Origin: Bin80 sp965220365
Lineage (GTDB): Bacteria > Bacteroidota > Rhodothermia > Rhodothermales > Bin80
Reading direction: 5' to 3'
NCBI GenBank assembly: GCA_965220365.1
Contig: OZ244823.1
Location: 992,001 to 1,056,000, forward strand
Length of the DNA: 64,000 nucleotides
The position numbers and the translations under genes are program-made. How positions within the stretch are numbered: the stretch's first letter is position 1; every line of letters starts with the position of its first letter. A model generated the notes under the pieces. It searched no databases and was not told the DNA's origin. It saw nothing but the letters and a program-made list of their open reading frames with translations. Shown piece after piece: positions 27,684 to 36,447 of this stretch.

Positions 27684-29033
27684 ATGCAGCGAAGGGCAAC
27701 GAAGCAACCGAGAGGAAGGACTTCCGCGCAAAACGCAAAGCCGTTTCCAGTGACCAAACGCCAAGTTTGGGAGGCTTGGAAGCGAGTAAAGGCGAACCAG
27801 GGAGGGGCGGGGATTGATGACCAAACGATCGCCGAATTTGAGGAAAATCTTGCAGACAATCTCTACAAGATCTGGAATCGGATGGCATCGGGGAGTTATC
27901 ATCCGAAGCCGGTGCGCCGGGTGAATATTCCAAAGTCGAGCGGAGGCGTTCGAGGGCTGGGGATTCCCACCGTGGCTGACCGGGTGGCACAGATGGTGGT
28001 AAAGCAGGTACTGGAGCCGATCCTGGAAGGGGTGTTTCATCCCGATTCGTACGGATATCGACCGAAGAAATCGGCCCACGACGCGATCCGGCGCACGCGT
28101 ACGCGTTGCTGGCAGCGGGCGTGGGTACTGGACATGGATATCAAGTCATATTTTGACACGATCGACCATGCCCTTCTGATGAAAGCGGTCCGCAAGCATA
28201 CGGGGCAGAAGTGGGTGCTCTTATATATAGAGCGCTGGCTGAAAGCTCCGGTGGTACATCCAGACGGACGGGAAGAGGCCCGGACGGTCGGCACCCCGCA
28301 AGGCGGGGTGATCAGTCCACTCCTGGCGAATCTGTTTCTGCACTACGCATTTGATCGGTGGATGGAGCTCAACGCACCAGAGATTCCGTTCGAGCGTTAT
28401 GCGGATGACATTGTGTGCCACTGCACGAGTGAGGCGCAGGCGCAACATCTCTGGAGGGTACTCCGGGATCGGTTTTCGGCCTGTAACTTAACCTTACATC
28501 CGGATAAAACCCGGATCGTCTACTGCAAACAAGACGGTCGAGAGGGCACGTATCCAGACGTGTCGTTTGACTTTCTGGGGTACACGTTTCGTCCCCGGAG
28601 GGTTCGGACACGGACGGGCAGGAGCCGTCTGGGGTTTACTCCGGCGATCAGTCGGAAGGCAATGCAATCCATACGGGACACCATACGGAGTTGGGGGCTG
28701 GGCACGTTGAGTCCTTTAACACTGGAGTCTATTGCGGGCAAGATCAATGCCACGGTACGCGGATGGATCGACTATTATGGAGCGTTTTACCAATCAGGTC
28801 TACGTAGGCCCTTGGGGCAGATCGATTACCACCTAACAAAGTGGATTATGCGAAAGTACAAACGCTTTCGGAGGCGATGGCTTCGGGCATGGAACTGGTT
28901 ACAAAAACGCGCACGCCAAAACTCCGGATTATTCGTGCACTGGCAGTTTCTTTATGGGACTCCTTTATTCAATTCCAGAACGGCTGCATGGGAAGAGCCG
29001 TATGAGTTGAGAGGCTCACGTACGGTTCTGTGA
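27684..29033 (+). CDS. ltrA: Group II intron reverse transcriptase/maturase
   Basis: 449 residues. The RT domain contains VLDMDIKSYFDTIDH, TPQGGVISPLLANL and the catalytic FERYADDIVCH (YADD). The maturase (X) region has GKINATVRGWIDYYGAFYQ and KWIMRKYKRFRRRWL. There is no HNH endonuclease domain at the C-terminus. It should splice the intron and drive retrohoming, probably priming at replication forks since it lacks the nuclease. A purine-rich stretch (AAGGGGGTGACCC) precedes the ATG. The last 13 codons run through the domain V hairpin. Confidence 0.95.
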   Translation: MQRRATKQPRGRTSAQNAKPFPVTKRQVWEAWKRVKANQGGAGIDDQTIAEFEENLADNLYKIWNRMASGSYHPKPVRRVNIPKSSGGVRGLGIPTVADRVAQMVVKQVLEPILEGVFHPDSYGYRPKKSAHDAIRRTRTRCWQRAWVLDMDIKSYFDTIDHALLMKAVRKHTGQKWVLLYIERWLKAPVVHPDGREEARTVGTPQGGVISPLLANLFLHYAFDRWMELNAPEIPFERYADDIVCHCTSEAQAQHLWRVLRDRFSACNLTLHPDKTRIVYCKQDGREGTYPDVSFDFLGYTFRPRRVRTRTGRSRLGFTPAISRKAMQSIRDTIRSWGLGTLSPLTLESIAGKINATVRGWIDYYGAFYQSGLRRPLGQIDYHLTKWIMRKYKRFRRRWLRAWNWLQKRARQNSGLFVHWQFLYGTPLFNSRTAAWEEPYELRGSRTVL

Positions 29034-29068
29034 GAGCCCGGGGGTGAAAATCCCCCGGGCTACTTGAC
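28995..29068 (+). ncRNA. Group II intron domains V and VI
   Basis: Domain V: GAGCCGTATGAG pairs with CTCACGTACGGTTC. Domain VI: a GC-rich 10-bp stem (AGCCCGGGGG with CCCCCGGGCT) closed by a 7-nt loop, followed by A29062 as the probable branch point and the 3' end TTGAC. These are the catalytic and branching parts of the ribozyme. Confidence 0.88.
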
Positions 29069-29647
29069 ATCAACGCCACGTTGGACCATGTCCCTGGAGC
29101 GGATCAGAAGGTGGCCTTTGACCGGTTTCACGTAGCCAAATGCTTGGGAGATGCCGTGGATAAGGTGCGACGTCAGGAGCACCGGGCCCTGATGAAACAG
29201 GGACAGGAAGACCTCAAAGGAACGAAGTATGACTGGTTAACCAATCCCGCCAACCTGTCTCGGAAGCAGAAGCTGCGCTTTCAGCAGTTGCGCACCAGTA
29301 CGCTAAAGACGGCCCGTGCATGGGCGATCAAGGAAATGGCCCAGCGGTTATGGCATTATGTGCATCCCACCTGGGCGCGCAAAGGCTGGAAGCGATGGTT
29401 GTCCTGGGCCATGAGATGTCGACTGGAGCCAATCAAAGCCGCCGCCAAAACCATCAAAAAACATCTGTGGGGCATCATCAATGCGATCATCCTGAAGGTG
29501 AGCAATGGACCCGCGGAAGGCATCAACAGTCGAATCAAAACCGTCAAAATGCGCAGTCGAGGCTTTCGCAACAAACAACGGTTTGCAAACGCCATTTACT
29601 TCCACCTGGGAGGACTTGATCTATACCCCGAAGGCGTTCAAAGATGA
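29069..29647 (+). CDS. ISL3 transposase, exon 2
   Basis: 193 codons including the stop. It begins with ATC AAC GCC, continuing the frame of exon 1, and is identical in translation to the C-terminal part of the intact copy (TLDHVPGADQKVAFDRFH through VSNGPAEGINSRIK to LYPEGVQR). The ATG at 29081 is not needed as a start. Confidence 0.95.
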   Translation: MNATLDHVPGADQKVAFDRFHVAKCLGDAVDKVRRQEHRALMKQGQEDLKGTKYDWLTNPANLSRKQKLRFQQLRTSTLKTARAWAIKEMAQRLWHYVHPTWARKGWKRWLSWAMRCRLEPIKAAAKTIKKHLWGIINAIILKVSNGPAEGINSRIKTVKMRSRGFRNKQRFANAIYFHLGGLDLYPEGVQR

Positions 29648-29675
29648 GTTTACCCACTGATAAAGGGGAAGAACC

Positions 29676-30056
29676 AAAAAAATTACGGACTTCATCTCTT
29701 GACATTTTCTGACTATTTGCGCCTTCCCGAAAATAGAATCTGCCACCAAACGAATAGGGCTTTTCACGCTGAGATGGAACCTTGATGCAGAGTACCGATG
29801 ATGCCAAGAGTTCAATCTCTACACGGATAGATGGATCGGCAGCACGCGCAATATTCTGAATATCGGATTTCAGCCGATTGATGCCGGATACACCAACAAT
29901 GTCCCCATCATCCGTAACACCCAGTAAAATCTTGCCGCCTGATGAATTGGCGAACGCACAGATCTCTTGTCCAAGTCCAGACACGCCAGAGCGTTTGAAC
30001 TCAAGCGTAGTGCCTTCACCCAGTGCAATAAGTTCAGCGAGTTTATCGTGGTTCAC
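29676..30056 (-). pseudogene. AlbA/Schlafen-type regulator, N-terminal part (split by IS)
   Basis: 127 codons from ATG 30056 to the IS junction. EGTTLEFKRS, ICAFANSSGGKILLGVTDDG and FYFREGANSQKMSRDEV are hallmarks of the AlbA_2/Schlafen AAA_4 domain of predicted transcriptional regulators. It breaks at NFF, where the ISL3 element is inserted, and continues in phase at 26377 downward. Read through the IS it would gain an unrelated tail. Confidence 0.93.
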
Positions 30057-30255
30057 GGTCTTTATTCCGAGTTTTTGATGTATAACCGGTCTTCAGGAGT
30101 TTGTTGATGAAGCTTTTCATAGAGCGGCACAAGAACTATGAGGTGGGTTTGTATAGGTCTTGAATTCTAGCAGACTGACACGACTCCAGGCAATGGGTAC
30201 CGTCAAAGCTGAGACGTGCTATCCTGTAAAACGAACGAAACCATCAGCAGGGAAG

Positions 30256-30327
30256 CTCCCCGGGTAGGACTCGAACCTACAACCCTGCGGTTAACAGCCG
30301 CATGCTCTACCATTGAGCTACCGAGGA
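30256..30327 (-). tRNA. tRNA-Asn (GTT)
   Basis: 72 nt cloverleaf on the minus strand. The acceptor TCCTCGG pairs with CCGGGGA (one G-T). The anticodon arm is TGCGG-CTGTTAA-CCGCA with anticodon GTT. The T arm is GTAGG-TTCGAGT-CCTAC, and the discriminator is G. CCA is not encoded. Confidence 0.96.
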
Positions 30328-30419
30328 AACGCCCTGCTAACCATTTTATGGTGCATCGTGTTCCATCTGTAGAGACTCATGGGGAAACTTTGACCTACAA
30401 AATGGTATCACGCCCATCA

Positions 30420-30503
30420 GCCCTGGTGGCGGAACTGGTAGACGCGCAGCATTCAGGATGCTGTGCCCATACGGGCGTGGAGGTTCGAGTCCTCTCCAGG
30501 GCA
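30420..30503 (+). tRNA. tRNA-Leu (CAG)
   Basis: 84 nt with a long variable arm, as expected for Leu. The acceptor GCCCTGG pairs with CCAGGGC. The anticodon arm is CAGCA-TTCAGGA-TGCTG (anticodon CAG). GGTTCGAGTCC forms the T arm, with discriminator A. A short hairpin GCAGGG-TAA-CCCTGC follows at 30516-30530. Confidence 0.96.
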
Positions 30504-30620
30504 CTTACAAAGAAGGCAGGGTAACCCTGCATAGGCCTGAATCATTGCGCAAGCCTTGAGCATTGACGCCACAAATTATTTGATTCTCAACGTGGCGACC
30601 CCGGGTTGCAAATCAGTTGT

Positions 30621-32426
30621 ATGACCTCACAGAAGAGTTGTATCCGCAACTTTTGCATTATCGCGCATATTGATCACGGCAAAAGTACGCTTGCCGACCG
30701 GTTGCTTGAGATTACCGGTACAGTTGAAAAGCGCGACATGCAGGACCAGGTACTGGACTCCATGGACTTGGAGCGTGAGCGTGGCATTACTATCAAAAGC
30801 CATGCGATCCAGATGACGTATCAGGCCAGGGACGGACAGGAATACACCCTGAACTTGATTGATACGCCAGGTCATGTTGATTTTACCTACGAGGTATCCC
30901 GTGCACTCAAGGCCTGTGAAGGTGCAATTTTGGTCGTAGATGCAGCACAAGGGATTGAAGCGCAGACCATTAGCAATCTATATTTGGCACTGGATAATGA
31001 TCTGGAAATCATCCCCGTCCTCAACAAATTAGATTTGCCGGGAGCCCGGCCCGATGTGGTTGCAATGTCAATTGAGAGTCTGATTGGCGAGCCGGCGGAA
31101 GATATACTCTGTATCAGTGCAAAGACCGGCGAGGGAGTTTTGGAGCTTTTGGAGACTGTGATTCAGCGCGTTCCTGCTCCGGAAAGCAAATCAGATGGCC
31201 CACTGCAGGCATTGATTTTTGATTCAATCTTTAATCAGTATCGTGGCGCAGTCGCTTATGTGCGCATCTTCCAGGGCATGCTCCGCAAACGCGAGCCGAT
31301 CAGATTTATGGCGACCGGTCAGGAATACCTTGCTGAAGAAATTGGTGTGCTCAGACTGGGAATGCAGCCAACTGACGAATTGAAAGCCGGAGATGTCGGA
31401 TACGTAATTGGGTCCATCAAAGATGTCAGACATACACGCGTAGGGGATACGATCACCCATGCACGCCAGCCTGCGGATACCGCAATTGAAGGATTCAGGG
31501 AAGTGAAGCCAATGGTATTCTCGGGCGTGTATCCCACGAGTACGGAAGATTTTGAAGACCTTCGTGCGTCCCTGGAACGCCTGCAACTCAATGACTCCGC
31601 CATTGAGTATGAGCCCGAAACTTCGGCAGCACTGGGATTTGGGTTTCGGGTCGGATTTCTGGGGCTGCTCCATATGGAAATCGTACAGGAGCGATTGGAC
31701 AGAGAATTCAATTTGGATATTATTACAACCCTGCCGAATGTGAAGTATGAGATCGCAACCAGTGATGGAAAAATTGAAATCATTGAAAATCCCAACAAGG
31801 TGCCATCGGCAGGCAGACTAGATTATATCAAAGAACCGTTTGTAAAGGCAGAAATCATTTGCCCGACAGAGTACATCGGAAATATCATGAATCTTTGTAC
31901 TGACCGAAGAGGTGAGTTCGTCAATCAGACCTATCTCGGGACTGAGCGGGCGACGCTGGAGTACCAATTGCCTTTAGCAGAAATTGTCTTCGACTTCTAT
32001 GACAAGCTCAAGAGCATTTCCCGGGGGTATGCCTCGTTTGACTATGAATTTTCCGGTTATCAACGTAGCGATCTGGTAAAGCTTGACGTGCTGATTAATG
32101 GGGATCCTGTGGATGCACTCAGTGCAATTGTTCACCGAAGCAAAGCCTATGAGATGGGCCGGAAGCTCACCTCTAAACTAAAGGAACTCATCCCGCGTCA
32201 AATGTTCGAAGTTGCGATTCAGGCAGCCATTGGAAGCCGCATTATCGCACGGACAACAGTCAAAGCAGTCCGCAAGGACGTAACGGCCAAGTGCTACGGA
32301 GGCGATGTCACAAGAAAGCGCAAGCTCTTGGAAAAGCAGAAAGAGGGAAAAAAACGTATGAAGCAGGTTGGTAGTGTTGAAGTGCCGCAGGAAGCATTTC
32401 TAGCTGTACTCTCAATGGAGGATTAA
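30621..32426 (+). CDS. lepA: Elongation factor 4 (LepA) GTPase
   Basis: 601 residues from ATG 30621; an upstream in-frame ATG at 30606 adds five residues without similarity. It is a ribosome-binding GTPase of the EF-G family. Visible GTPase motifs are AHIDHGKST (G1), RERGITIKSH (G2), DTPGHVDF (G3), NKLDLPGA (G4) and SAKTGEG (G5). Downstream come the LepA-typical GFRVGFLGLLHMEIVQERL, the C-terminal ISRGYASFDYE and the basic tail KCYGGDVTRKRKLLEKQKEGKKRMK. Full length. It leads an apparent run with the exported protein at 32431 and lepB at 33256. Confidence 0.98.
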   Translation: MTSQKSCIRNFCIIAHIDHGKSTLADRLLEITGTVEKRDMQDQVLDSMDLERERGITIKSHAIQMTYQARDGQEYTLNLIDTPGHVDFTYEVSRALKACEGAILVVDAAQGIEAQTISNLYLALDNDLEIIPVLNKLDLPGARPDVVAMSIESLIGEPAEDILCISAKTGEGVLELLETVIQRVPAPESKSDGPLQALIFDSIFNQYRGAVAYVRIFQGMLRKREPIRFMATGQEYLAEEIGVLRLGMQPTDELKAGDVGYVIGSIKDVRHTRVGDTITHARQPADTAIEGFREVKPMVFSGVYPTSTEDFEDLRASLERLQLNDSAIEYEPETSAALGFGFRVGFLGLLHMEIVQERLDREFNLDIITTLPNVKYEIATSDGKIEIIENPNKVPSAGRLDYIKEPFVKAEIICPTEYIGNIMNLCTDRRGEFVNQTYLGTERATLEYQLPLAEIVFDFYDKLKSISRGYASFDYEFSGYQRSDLVKLDVLINGDPVDALSAIVHRSKAYEMGRKLTSKLKELIPRQMFEVAIQAAIGSRIIARTTVKAVRKDVTAKCYGGDVTRKRKLLEKQKEGKKRMKQVGSVEVPQEAFLAVLSMED

Positions 32427-32430
32427 CACA

Positions 32431-33237
32431 ATGAGGTGCAGCACCTTCGTCGTACTGATCCTCTTTGCCTGCGTATCACATGCCTATGCGCAAAGCAGGC
32501 GGATTACGTGGGATCAATTGGGCCTTGTTTACGCAGAGGCAAGATCCCAGATGCTTTATCAGGCATATGTTGAGTCGAATGGAGAGTATGTCCTCCCCCT
32601 TGGCCTGTCCCGATCCCAAGTAGCCAGCGATTCCCTTTTGGATTGGATCGCAGAAACGATGGGACTGCGAGAGAAAGCACCACCTCCCGTATTCCGAGGC
32701 GAGATTCATACGTGGGAAGTTATTTCCTTGGCGGACCAACCAGATGGGCTGGCACAATTTGAAGATGTGCAGTGGTCCTATCTAGGCAACAATTTCTTTA
32801 CGCCGATGGACACGGTGGATACCCCCGAAATACGAGCTCATTTGGAGGCGTATTTTGGCTCACCAACACAAACGGTCGTAGAAATAAAACAAGAGGATCG
32901 TCCCCCCAGGGATGATTACAGCCAGTTTGAGTACTGGTTCGTGGTCAATGATTCAATTCCAATGATTGTCATGGATGTGGGGGGACCCTTTGATCGTGGA
33001 GTCATTGTGGCTACAGATCATCAGTTTCGTTCGCTCCTCTATCGCATGCGGCGCTCACTTCTGGGTGCGGCGATACGCCGAAGTGAGCCGGTACCCTATG
33101 TAGATTACTATTATCACCGGCTTGCGGAGAGGTGGTATTTGACGGGATTCAACGGTGCAGAGTATTTTATTCGTGAAATTCCCGAGCCGAATCTTAAACC
33201 TGGGAGGCCGGATCAACGTTTATTGCAGGGTCAATGA
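32431..33237 (+). CDS. Exported protein of unknown function
   Basis: 268 residues. A cleavable signal peptide (STFVVLILFACVSHAYA-QS) precedes a soluble domain without Cys and with many aromatic residues (DYSQFEYWFVVNDSIPMIVM). No family recognised. It starts 4 bases after lepA and ends 18 bases before lepB, so it is in the same transcript. Confidence 0.8.
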   Translation: MRCSTFVVLILFACVSHAYAQSRRITWDQLGLVYAEARSQMLYQAYVESNGEYVLPLGLSRSQVASDSLLDWIAETMGLREKAPPPVFRGEIHTWEVISLADQPDGLAQFEDVQWSYLGNNFFTPMDTVDTPEIRAHLEAYFGSPTQTVVEIKQEDRPPRDDYSQFEYWFVVNDSIPMIVMDVGGPFDRGVIVATDHQFRSLLYRMRRSLLGAAIRRSEPVPYVDYYYHRLAERWYLTGFNGAEYFIREIPEPNLKPGRPDQRLLQGQ

Positions 33238-33255
33238 TTAAAGAATCAACAACTT

Positions 33256-34395
33256 ATGTCAGAATCATCTGAGAGGAAGCAGCGGCGGAAGCAACGTGCA
33301 ACAGAGCGGTCCCAACGCCGCGGGACACCTGTGGAAAAGAAGAAAAAGGGGCCAATTCGTGAGTGGTTGGATGCCATCGTGTTTGCGATCATCTTTATGG
33401 TCATTCTGAGGGCAGTTTTCTTTGACCTGTTCCGGATTCCCACCCCCTCCATGGAGAAAAGTTTGCTGGTTGGAGATTATATCGTCGTGTCCAAAATTCA
33501 CTACGGTATGAGATCGCCCATAACGCTAGGAATTCCCTTTACGCCAATCTATCTGCGTGGATTTGAACTTCCCTGGACCAGGTTTCCTGGGTTTACTGCC
33601 CCGAAGCGCTTCGACGCAGTTGTCTTCAACTGGCCGGTCGATGAGGGCAAGCCAATTGACCGAAAGACGTACTACATTAAGCGGATTATTGGCATGCCGG
33701 GGGATACACTTTCAATTGTTGACAAGGTGGTGCATGTGAACAGTGACACCTTATTCTTTAAGGGGACAAGAGAACCGTTCAAAGATACTATGCAGCATCT
33801 CTGGTTTGTCTACAAGGAGGATCCCCGTGTCCGGCTTCCTAATGCTCGGTTGAGGGAATTAGGAATTTCGGAAGCATTCCCTACGATGAATCCCACAATA
33901 GAGCGTATTCAGGCCACGGATGCTGCAGCAAAAGCGGTCGCTGGTTGGGATTATGTAACGGAGGTTCGCCCGGTGATTCGGGGGGCACGTCCCAATCAGG
34001 GCTTTTCTCTTTATCCAGCGAACGCAAATAATTCTACGGATAATTTTGCGCCACTAGTCATTCCCGGAAAGGATAGGACGGTGAATCTAACCGCTGAAAA
34101 TTGGTCGGTCTATCAGACAGTGATCACCAATTATGAGGGACAGTCCGCATCTCTGGACGGAGAGCGTATCCTCATTAATGGCCAAGCGCGGGATACCTAT
34201 ACGTTTAGCCAAGATTACTATTTCGTCATGGGAGATAACCGGGACAATTCTGAGGACAGCCGCTTCTGGGGATTCGTCCCCATGGATCATGTAGTGGGTC
34301 GTGCGGTCGCAGTCTACTTCTCATGGAATAGCCAGGGGAGCCCATTCCTGATCGGTCAGATCCGCGGCAACAGAATGTTTCGTGCAATCAAGTAG
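33256..34395 (+). CDS. lepB: Signal peptidase I
   Basis: 379 residues. A basic N-terminus (KQRRKQRATERSQRR) is followed by one membrane segment (LDAIVFAIIFMVILRAVFF). The catalytic Ser is in RIPTPSMEKSLLVGD (~residue 71) and the catalytic Lys in YYIKRIIGMPGD. The C-terminal box is MGDNRDNSEDSRFWGFVP. Between the Lys box and the C-terminal box is an insertion of ~130 residues, the enlarged form common in Bacteroidota. It cleaves signal peptides on the outer face of the inner membrane. Confidence 0.96.
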   Translation: MSESSERKQRRKQRATERSQRRGTPVEKKKKGPIREWLDAIVFAIIFMVILRAVFFDLFRIPTPSMEKSLLVGDYIVVSKIHYGMRSPITLGIPFTPIYLRGFELPWTRFPGFTAPKRFDAVVFNWPVDEGKPIDRKTYYIKRIIGMPGDTLSIVDKVVHVNSDTLFFKGTREPFKDTMQHLWFVYKEDPRVRLPNARLRELGISEAFPTMNPTIERIQATDAAAKAVAGWDYVTEVRPVIRGARPNQGFSLYPANANNSTDNFAPLVIPGKDRTVNLTAENWSVYQTVITNYEGQSASLDGERILINGQARDTYTFSQDYYFVMGDNRDNSEDSRFWGFVPMDHVVGRAVAVYFSWNSQGSPFLIGQIRGNRMFRAIK

Positions 34396-34408
34396 ATTCT
34401 GTAAACGC

Positions 34409-35353
34409 CTAGGATTTGCGGATTTTGTCAAACATAACCTGTTGCGGGGTTCCAGGTGGTATGTCGTACGGGTGTGCAGGCAGCTGGACACGCTTCAGGA
34501 CTGGATAGCGGCGACCAAAGTCAAACAGTTGCGGTTTACCATCCGGCTCTTGTCCAATGACCAGCACTGTGGTCCCCTGTTTCAGAATCTTTGCTCCTAC
34601 CGATGCAATCCCGTCCGATGTGCTTGTCGTTTGCCATGTATCCCCCCAGTGATACACCCATCTGGCATCGGCATCAACTAGGCGGACACACCCGTGGCTT
34701 AGAGGGCCACCCGTGGGCATTTCATATTGATGGACATGCATGCCTTTGGACTGATGAAAATTCATCACCCAATACATCTCCCAGGGCTCGTCTTCAGGGC
34801 TTTCCGACGATACACGATACTCTTCGCGCCAATTGAAGTTGTAGCGACCGTAAGGGGTCGGGGTTTCATTGGGATCGCCCGTATTCATGATTCCCCAACG
34901 CATCAATCGTCCATATTCATACGCAGCAAAAGCCTGGATCGTTTTGTCCATGATGAAGAGTTTATCGAATTCTCTGCCTCCGGGGTAATAGCGTGGGAAT
35001 GGGGAATAAGCCCTAAAGTCCAATTCAAACTCTGTGGGATATATGATGGTGTCGCCGACGGTATAGGTCTGCATGAGTCGGCGATTAATCATCTCGACAA
35101 CCATGGACCGGTGACTCCCTGATCGGGTGTCCCCATCGCCAATAATTCGATAGAATGCGTTTCGAGCGAGGGCGCTGTTTCCACGCTCATTTTCCATGAC
35201 ATGGTACTTATAAAAAACTTCTGGAACATGATCGAGGCTTTCAAAGCGCAGATCAAGCAGATCTGCAACGGCATCCTGATCAATGTAGCCCCCGCCCTGG
35301 GCGTATACCAGAGGAGCCAAGAACGAGATACAGAGTAAGCAAAGCAAGCGCAT
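34409..35353 (-). CDS. L,D-transpeptidase (YkuD fold), exported
   Basis: 314 residues with a signal peptide (LLCLLCISFLAPLVYA). The catalytic motif is GGPLSHGCVRLVDADARW, with His, Cys and Arg of the YkuD HGCVR site (~residue 227). Upstream is IIYPTEFELDFRAYSPFP. Such enzymes make 3-3 cross-links in peptidoglycan or attach proteins to it. Convergent with lepB, 13 bases between stops. Confidence 0.92.
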   Translation of the reverse strand: MRLLCLLCISFLAPLVYAQGGGYIDQDAVADLLDLRFESLDHVPEVFYKYHVMENERGNSALARNAFYRIIGDGDTRSGSHRSMVVEMINRRLMQTYTVGDTIIYPTEFELDFRAYSPFPRYYPGGREFDKLFIMDKTIQAFAAYEYGRLMRWGIMNTGDPNETPTPYGRYNFNWREEYRVSSESPEDEPWEMYWVMNFHQSKGMHVHQYEMPTGGPLSHGCVRLVDADARWVYHWGDTWQTTSTSDGIASVGAKILKQGTTVLVIGQEPDGKPQLFDFGRRYPVLKRVQLPAHPYDIPPGTPQQVMFDKIRKS

Positions 35354-35371
35354 GTGGTTGCTGAAACAAGG

Positions 35372-36436
35372 TTATATCTTCTTACGTGAAAGTTGGTCTT
35401 GGGGTTTACAGCCTTCGTTTGCAAGCCGTTCAATCATTCCAACACTTCCCAGCACGATTAGAATATCTTCATGCTCAATCAGATCATCAGGCTTTGGGTA
35501 GAAATGCATTTTCTGGTCAGAATTTTTGATCATTGCGATGACAATCGTTTCCCATGATTGTCGGAAATCCACCTGCTTGAGTGTTTTCCCAGCAAGCTTT
35601 GAGCCCGCTTGTACAACTACCTGTTCCATGCCCAGCCCTAGGTCTTCTGCCTGTAAGACCTGCGACATAAATTGGTCAACATGAGGACGTAGAATAACCT
35701 GGGCCATTCTCTCGGCTCCGACCTGTACCGGTGAGATGACTTGTGAAGCTCCGGCCTGCAGGATTCGTTGTCGATTCACGGCATCAGATGCCCGCGCCAG
35801 AATGAACAGTGCTGGATTTTTTTCACGTGCGACAAGGGTCACATATACATTTTGGGCATCATCAGGAAGAAGTGTGATGAGACCTTTCGCATTTTCGATT
35901 CCTGCCGCTAGTAATGCATGATCATGAGCTGCATCGCCATTGACGGCATGGATCCCATTCACATTCAAGTGTTTGGTGATGCCTTCGTCTCGGTCAAGCA
36001 CTACAAGAGATTTCTTTGCTCTTAAAAGAGTCTTGGTAACATCCCGCCCAACACGCCCATACCCACAGATGATATAATGGTCTTTCATGTGTCTGATTAT
36101 ATACATTCGGCGCCGATTTCGAATGAGGGTTCCAGCGATGAGCAGCCTTGCCCATCTGTATGTTACAACACCAACCGAACCTATCCCAACGAGTCCAAAA
36201 ACAATGGTAAAGATTCGCCCCGTATTAGACAGCTCATGAACTTCGGTGTACCCAATGGTTGTCAGCGTAATAAACGCCATATAGAGTCCATCCATAAGAC
36301 TCCAGTTTTCCAGAAACGAATAGCCCAGCGTACCAATCGCCATCCAGAAAATCAGGAAGAGGACACTGTACACAACTTCGGCTCGCTTTGGCGTCCGTTC
36401 ACGCAAAATCCCTGGACGATATAATACGGGTTCCAT
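35372..36436 (-). CDS. Potassium channel with TrkA-N/TrkA-C (RCK) domains
   Basis: 354 residues. Two membrane segments (VLFLIFWMAIGTLGYSFL, ~25-42; IFTIVFGLVGIGSVGVVTY, ~75-95) enclose a pore loop with TTIGYTE. The cytoplasmic part has a Rossmann TrkA-N domain (YIICGYGRVGRDVTKTLL, VLDRDEG, NGDAAHD) and a TrkA-C domain with the final EDILIVLGS. The fold matches MthK-type channels. The selectivity filter reads TIGYT rather than TVGYG, so the last Gly is replaced by Thr. The stop lies 18 bases from the start of the L,D-transpeptidase. Confidence 0.9.
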   Translation of the reverse strand: MEPVLYRPGILRERTPKRAEVVYSVLFLIFWMAIGTLGYSFLENWSLMDGLYMAFITLTTIGYTEVHELSNTGRIFTIVFGLVGIGSVGVVTYRWARLLIAGTLIRNRRRMYIIRHMKDHYIICGYGRVGRDVTKTLLRAKKSLVVLDRDEGITKHLNVNGIHAVNGDAAHDHALLAAGIENAKGLITLLPDDAQNVYVTLVAREKNPALFILARASDAVNRQRILQAGASQVISPVQVGAERMAQVILRPHVDQFMSQVLQAEDLGLGMEQVVVQAGSKLAGKTLKQVDFRQSWETIVIAMIKNSDQKMHFYPKPDDLIEHEDILIVLGSVGMIERLANEGCKPQDQLSRKKI

Positions 36437-36447
36437 GAAGCCGGGAG

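Larger units (their letters stand above)
27178..29068 (+). mobile_element. Group II intron (1891 nt)
   Basis: Boundaries are fixed by comparison with the uninterrupted copy: CGGCGTAT joins ATCAACGCC there, and here they are separated. The intron starts GTGTG (consensus GUGYG) and ends AC (consensus AY). A domain V-like hairpin lies at 28995-29030 (GAGCCGTATGAG...CTCACGTACGGTTC). A domain VI hairpin follows at about 29031-29067, with an unpaired A at 29062, seven bases from the 3' end, as expected for the branch point. One reverse transcriptase/maturase gene lies inside. It is inserted in the sense orientation of the transposase gene. Confidence 0.95.
26378..29675 (+). mobile_element. ISL3-family element, second copy, carrying a group II intron
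   Basis: Same ends as the 16233-17639 copy, opposite orientation. Flanked by the perfect 8-bp direct repeat AAAAAAAT (26370-26377 and 29676-29683). Length is 3298 bp, exactly 1407 (intact copy) plus 1891 (intron). The transposase gene is interrupted at 27177/29069. The IS itself lies inside the AlbA-type regulator gene. Confidence 0.96.

Noticed and set aside
30216..30524. A 102-residue frame over the tRNA genes
   Set aside because: It reads through tRNA-Asn in antisense and tRNA-Leu, both of which fold as complete cloverleafs.
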